The notes under the pieces: generated by a model | The model's input: only the letters and a program-made list of their open reading frames with translations | What the model was told of the DNA's origin: nothing | Database searches by the model: none | NCBI RefSeq assembly: GCF_022549775.1 | Contig: NZ_JAKZGP010000005.1 | Span: 62,001-126,000, forward strand | Length of the DNA stretch: 64,000 bases | Origin: Belliella filtrata | Lineage (GTDB): Bacteria > Bacteroidota > Bacteroidia > Cytophagales > Cyclobacteriaceae | Reading direction: 5' to 3' | Shown: positions 60,886 to 64,000 of the stretch, piece by piece | Layout: every line of letters starts with the position of its first letter | Numbering within the stretch: the first letter of the stretch is position 1 | Translations under genes and position numbers: made by a program

Positions 60886-62751
60886 ATGAAGAAACTGGAT
60901 AAATTGATTTTAGGGTCTTTTATTGGCCCTTTTTTACTTACGTTTATTGTTGTGGATTTTATCCTGTTGACAGTAAACATGCTCAAGTATTTTGATGAAA
61001 TCTTTGGTAAAGGCCTAAGCTTCATGGTATACATGGAGTTGATTAGCTATTTTTTGATCAGTATCTCACCAATGGCTCTCCCTTTAGCCGTCTTGCTGTC
61101 TTCTCTGATGACTTTTGGTAATTTGGGTGAACACTTTGAGTTGACAGCTATAAAGAGTAGTGGCATATCATTACTGAGAATACTACGCCCGATTGGGATT
61201 TTTGTAGTTGTTTTAAGTTTTCTGGCGTATTTATCAAACAACTATTTGGTGCCAAAAGTAAACCTAAAAACATTTAGTCTCCTATATGATATAAGGATGA
61301 AATCACCTGCCCTCGATATAAAAGAAGGAGTATTTTACAGCGGAATCCCTAATTATAGCATCAAAGTCAACCAAAAAATGGATGATATTAGATTGAGGGA
61401 TTTGATTATATATGACCATTCAGAAGGTCAAGGAAATGTAAATATCATATTGGCAGATTCAGGAAGAATGGAGCCATTTTTTAATGAGTCTTATATGAGC
61501 ATGACCTTATATAATGGTATCAGCTATAAAGAGTCAAGAGACAAGAGATCTTCTTACAATAAACCAACTGATTTCACAAGGACAAAATTTTCTGAGAATC
61601 AAATCATTTTCAACTTAGAATCTTTTCAACTAAACAGAACCTCTGAAGACCAATGGTCAAACAATAGGTCTATTAAAAATATAAGTCAACTTAAAGTTGG
61701 ATTAGACTCTATGCAGGGAGAAATCAATAGAATAGTATTTACAAATTTTGCATCTTCAGAATCTTCATACCCATTTTATTCTAGAGATAGGAAACTCAAT
61801 ATACCTAAAGAGATTGCCCAAAGAAAGGTGATAGATGATTCGTTGAGAATTTTGAGAGAACAAAAAAGAGCGAAATTTGACTCTTTACACAATAAACGAG
61901 CTGAGCAATATATAGAATCCTATCAGGGAAATAATTATAATTTAGAAAATAGTAATATTGAATTAGATAGCGCCAAATTAATCCCTATTAAAGACCAAGA
62001 AGTAGCCTATAATGATTCACTAAAAATAAACGATGCATATTCAAAGGATATTGGCAACCCAAAAACTAATGAAGAGAATAATCAAATTGATCAGGAGAAA
62101 AGGGTCTTGTCAAGAACTGAAAGTCAAGATATAAATAATTCTAAGGCATTAAAAACTAACGATAAAAGTATAGAGAGGCAAAGCTTGAAACCAGCGGAGA
62201 AGCCTAGACAGTTTACTGAGGCTCAAAGAAGTAGAATAGACAGTATAATATCACAAGGAAATTATAGGCCTCGATCTGCGACTGTAGCTTTAAACAATGC
62301 CAGAACGCTAAAAAACGCTTTCAATCGTAAAGTTTTTGAAATCAATGATATCGAAAGGGAACACAGGAGATATCAAATAGCTTGGTATCAAAAATACACC
62401 ACAGCATTTGCTTGTATATTAATGTTCATGATAGGAGCACCACTAGGTGCAATCATCAAGAAAGGTGGGTTAGGAATGCCTGTATTAGTTTCTATAATAT
62501 TTTTCATCATTTACTATATGCTGACAATCACAGGTGAAAAATGGGGCAAAGAAGGCATGGCAGATCCGCTTTTTGGGACTTGGTTTTCAATTTTGGTGCT
62601 TCTACCTTCTGGAATTTTCTTCTTGAGACAGGCTAGGAGAGATGCAAGGTTATTCGAGCCAGATGTTTATGTAGAATTGTTCAAAAAGATAAAAAAATGG
62701 GGGCAAACAAAATTTGGAAAAAATCAAGACCCTCTTTTAAATTCCGAATAA
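60886..62751 (+). CDS. LptF/LptG-family permease
   Basis: A 621-residue inner-membrane protein of the lipopolysaccharide export complex. Three N-terminal membrane helices (about 8-35, 55-80, 95-125) precede a periplasmic beta-jellyroll (about 130-280; KEGVFYSGIPNYSIKVNQKM, VNIILADSGRM). A long, charged, low-complexity insertion follows (about 290-480; rich in Asn, Lys, Asp, Glu) and three C-terminal helices (about 500-590; FACILMFMIGAPLGAIIKKGGLGMPVLVS). Canonical LptF/G are about 360 residues, so the insertion is the main difference. It works with LptB/LptC to move lipopolysaccharide to the LptA bridge. Confidence 0.92.
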   Translation: MKKLDKLILGSFIGPFLLTFIVVDFILLTVNMLKYFDEIFGKGLSFMVYMELISYFLISISPMALPLAVLLSSLMTFGNLGEHFELTAIKSSGISLLRILRPIGIFVVVLSFLAYLSNNYLVPKVNLKTFSLLYDIRMKSPALDIKEGVFYSGIPNYSIKVNQKMDDIRLRDLIIYDHSEGQGNVNIILADSGRMEPFFNESYMSMTLYNGISYKESRDKRSSYNKPTDFTRTKFSENQIIFNLESFQLNRTSEDQWSNNRSIKNISQLKVGLDSMQGEINRIVFTNFASSESSYPFYSRDRKLNIPKEIAQRKVIDDSLRILREQKRAKFDSLHNKRAEQYIESYQGNNYNLENSNIELDSAKLIPIKDQEVAYNDSLKINDAYSKDIGNPKTNEENNQIDQEKRVLSRTESQDINNSKALKTNDKSIERQSLKPAEKPRQFTEAQRSRIDSIISQGNYRPRSATVALNNARTLKNAFNRKVFEINDIEREHRRYQIAWYQKYTTAFACILMFMIGAPLGAIIKKGGLGMPVLVSIIFFIIYYMLTITGEKWGKEGMADPLFGTWFSILVLLPSGIFFLRQARRDARLFEPDVYVELFKKIKKWGQTKFGKNQDPLLNSE

Positions 62752-62757
62752 AGCAAT

Positions 62758-62765
62758 TACCTTTG
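62758..62765 (+). promoter_or_regulatory. Candidate -7 promoter element of rpsO
   Basis: TACCTTTG fits TAnnTTTG and lies 30 bases before the rpsO ATG. The -33 region is poor (T-rich at about 62736-62739), so the call is tentative. Confidence 0.4.
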
Positions 62766-62794
62766 TAGCTGTTTAAAATTAAAATTAACTAATC

Positions 62795-63070
62795 ATGTAT
62801 TTAACTACAGAGAAAAAAACAGAGTTATTCAAAAATCATGGTAGGTTAAAATCTGAAACTGACACAGGATCACCTGAGTCTCAGATCGCTTTGTTCACAT
62901 TCAGAATCAAGCACTTAACTGAACATTTGAAGACAAACAAAAAAGATCACTCTTCAAGATTGGGTCTTTTGAAACTAGTTGGTAAGAGAAGAAGTTTGCT
63001 AAACTATCTTTACAAAAATGATATCGAAAGATACAGAGCTGTACTTGCTGACCTAGGAATCCGTAAATAA
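62795..63070 (+). CDS. rpsO: 30S ribosomal protein S15
   Basis: A 91-residue small-subunit protein that binds the 16S rRNA central domain. The core [23 protein letters not shown] and [23 protein letters not shown] match the S15 family exactly in length and motif (the [15 protein letters not shown] stretch contacts rRNA). The rpsO-pnp order is conserved across bacteria. Confidence 0.97.
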   Translation: MYLTTEKKTELFKNHGRLKSETDTGSPESQIALFTFRIKHLTEHLKTNKKDHSSRLGLLKLVGKRRSLLNYLYKNDIERYRAVLADLGIRK

Positions 63071-63078
63071 TACTTATT

Positions 63079-63113
63079 GTAAGGTTCTCTTTTTTGGAGA
63101 ACCTTACTTTTTT
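63079..63113 (+). terminator. Terminator between rpsO and pnp
   Basis: GTAAGGTTCTC (63079-63089) and GAGAACCTTAC (63097-63107) form an 11-bp perfect stem with a 7-base loop and then six T. It lies 9 bases after rpsO. As in E. coli, partial readthrough could still reach pnp. Confidence 0.88.
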
Positions 63114-63177
63114 GTTTCCCCCCAGATATTAAACCTTACTTTTAAATCTATTACCCATTTATTCTTAACAAAACAAT

Positions 63178-64000
63178 ATGTTACCAAACGTTATTTCAAA
63201 AACTATCAAACTTCAAGATGGTAGAGAAATTATTATTGAAACTGGTGCCTTAGCGAAGCAAGCTGATGGATCTGTTGTCGTCAGGTTAGGCAAAGCTATG
63301 CTTTTAGCTACTGTAGTTTCAAAAAAAGAAGCAATTGACGGAGTAGACTTTCTTCCGCTGTCAGTTGACTATCAAGAGAAATTTGCTGCCTCTGGAAAAA
63401 TCCCAGGTGGATTTCTAAAAAGAGAAGGTAGACTTTCTGACTATGAAATTTTAATCAGTAGAATAGTAGACCGAGCTATTCGACCTATTTTTCCTGATGA
63501 TTATCACGCTGATACGCAAGTTGCTATTACATTGATGTCTTCTGATGCTGAAGTTTTGCCTGATTGTCTTGCAGGATTAGCCGCATCTGCTGCATTATCA
63601 GTATCTGATATTCCTTTCAACGGTCCAATTTCTGAAGTTAGAGTAGCAAAAATTGATGGTGAGCTAATCATCAACCCTACACCTTCACAATTGGAAAAAG
63701 CAAGCTTAGAATTTATTGTAGCTGGATCGGAAGAATATATTTTGATGGTGGAAGGTGAAGCTGACGAAATCTCTGAAGATGAGATGGTAGAAGCTATGCA
63801 ACTTGCTCATGATGAAATCAAAAGACATTGTCAAGTTCAAAAAGAACTGACCAAAGAAGTCGGTAAAGAAATCAAAAGAGCGTATAATCATGAGAAATCT
63901 GATGCAGCTCTTTATGAAAAGATGCATGCTGAGCTTTATGAGAAATGTTATGAAGTAGTCAGTAGACAAATCCCTAATAAATCTGAAAGATCTGAATTGA
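63178..64000 (+). CDS. pnp: Polynucleotide phosphorylase (partial, 5' end)
   Basis: The first 274 codons of the 3'-5' exoribonuclease PNPase, running off the right edge. The first RNase PH domain is present: [67 protein letters not shown], and the [20 protein letters not shown] stretch, followed by the start of the helical linker. Translation starts at ATG 63178, about 65 bases after the terminator. It takes part in mRNA decay and tRNA processing. Confidence 0.97.
   Translation, partial: MLPNVISKTIKLQDGREIIIETGALAKQADGSVVVRLGKAMLLATVVSKKEAIDGVDFLPLSVDYQEKFAASGKIPGGFLKREGRLSDYEILISRIVDRAIRPIFPDDYHADTQVAITLMSSDAEVLPDCLAGLAASAALSVSDIPFNGPISEVRVAKIDGELIINPTPSQLEKASLEFIVAGSEEYILMVEGEADEISEDEMVEAMQLAHDEIKRHCQVQKELTKEVGKEIKRAYNHEKSDAALYEKMHAELYEKCYEVVSRQIPNKSERSEL

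Noticed and set aside
62766-62794. Possible S15 autoregulatory leader before rpsO
   Set aside because: Only about 30 bases separate the candidate promoter from the ATG and no pseudoknot-like pairing was seen.
63706-63969. 87-codon minus-strand frame
   Set aside because: Antisense to pnp, which is certain from its motifs.

Overview
The window is AT-rich chromosomal DNA of a Bacteroidota bacterium, most likely a Cytophagales member of the Cyclobacteriaceae (Algoriphagus/Belliella-like). The reasons are two SusC/SusD outer-membrane uptake loci, FecI/FecR-type sigma and anti-sigma genes, a BatB/BatC pair, a START-like domain protein next to an LptF/LptG permease, rpsO followed by pnp, and candidate TAnnTTTG -7 promoter elements. 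The genus is an inference.

Layout. 1-7.9 kb (minus): queuosine-precursor transporter (partial), RNase Z with a STAS protein, SAICAR synthase, a YwqK/MORN-like repeat protein, thiolase, BatC/BatB and a cyclophilin. 8.2-14.9 kb: an accessory and partly decayed stretch. It holds an apparently exported HIRAN-domain protein, a complete IS4-family element with terminal repeats and target duplication, a split HipA-like kinase module in unusual order, gene remnants, an orphan Cas6 and the frameshifted, truncated 5' end of a giant-helicase-type gene that runs head-on into an aminotransferase. 14.9-20.1 kb: aminotransferase, glycosyltransferase, aldo/keto reductase, Dabb protein and S41 peptidase. 20.2-30.5 kb: an ECF sigma / FecR / SusC (with STN domain) / SusD / DUF5689 / phosphoesterase locus, with a broken RhuM-like gene lodged between sigma factor and anti-sigma factor. 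30.6-38.8 kb: SelO, a GNAT acetyltransferase, then a GbsR-type regulator with a TolC/adaptor/RND efflux operon; two matching palindromes suggest the regulator controls both itself and the pump.

38.9-58.8 kb: an acyl-carrier-like protein without its serine, then a transmembrane sensor with a SARP-like DNA-binding end facing a long minus-strand polysaccharide utilisation locus (lipoprotein, GH76-like, SusC, SusD, DUF3823, unclassified TIM-barrel hydrolase, GH92, DUF4965/GtaA-like). GH92 plus GH76 points to alpha-mannan or mannose-rich glycans. An 11-bp-spaced direct repeat upstream of its first gene is a candidate site for the SARP-like regulator.

58.8-64 kb: a tandem duplication of tRNA-Met plus a small GIY-YIG gene in which one tRNA copy is intact and the other copy has decayed, then START-like protein, LptF/G permease, rpsO and the start of pnp.

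The strongest leads for new biology are the reversed kinase/HipS-like pair, the serine-less carrier protein, the sensor-SARP/mannan locus with its unclassified hydrolase, the exported HIRAN protein, and the tRNA/GIY-YIG duplication.
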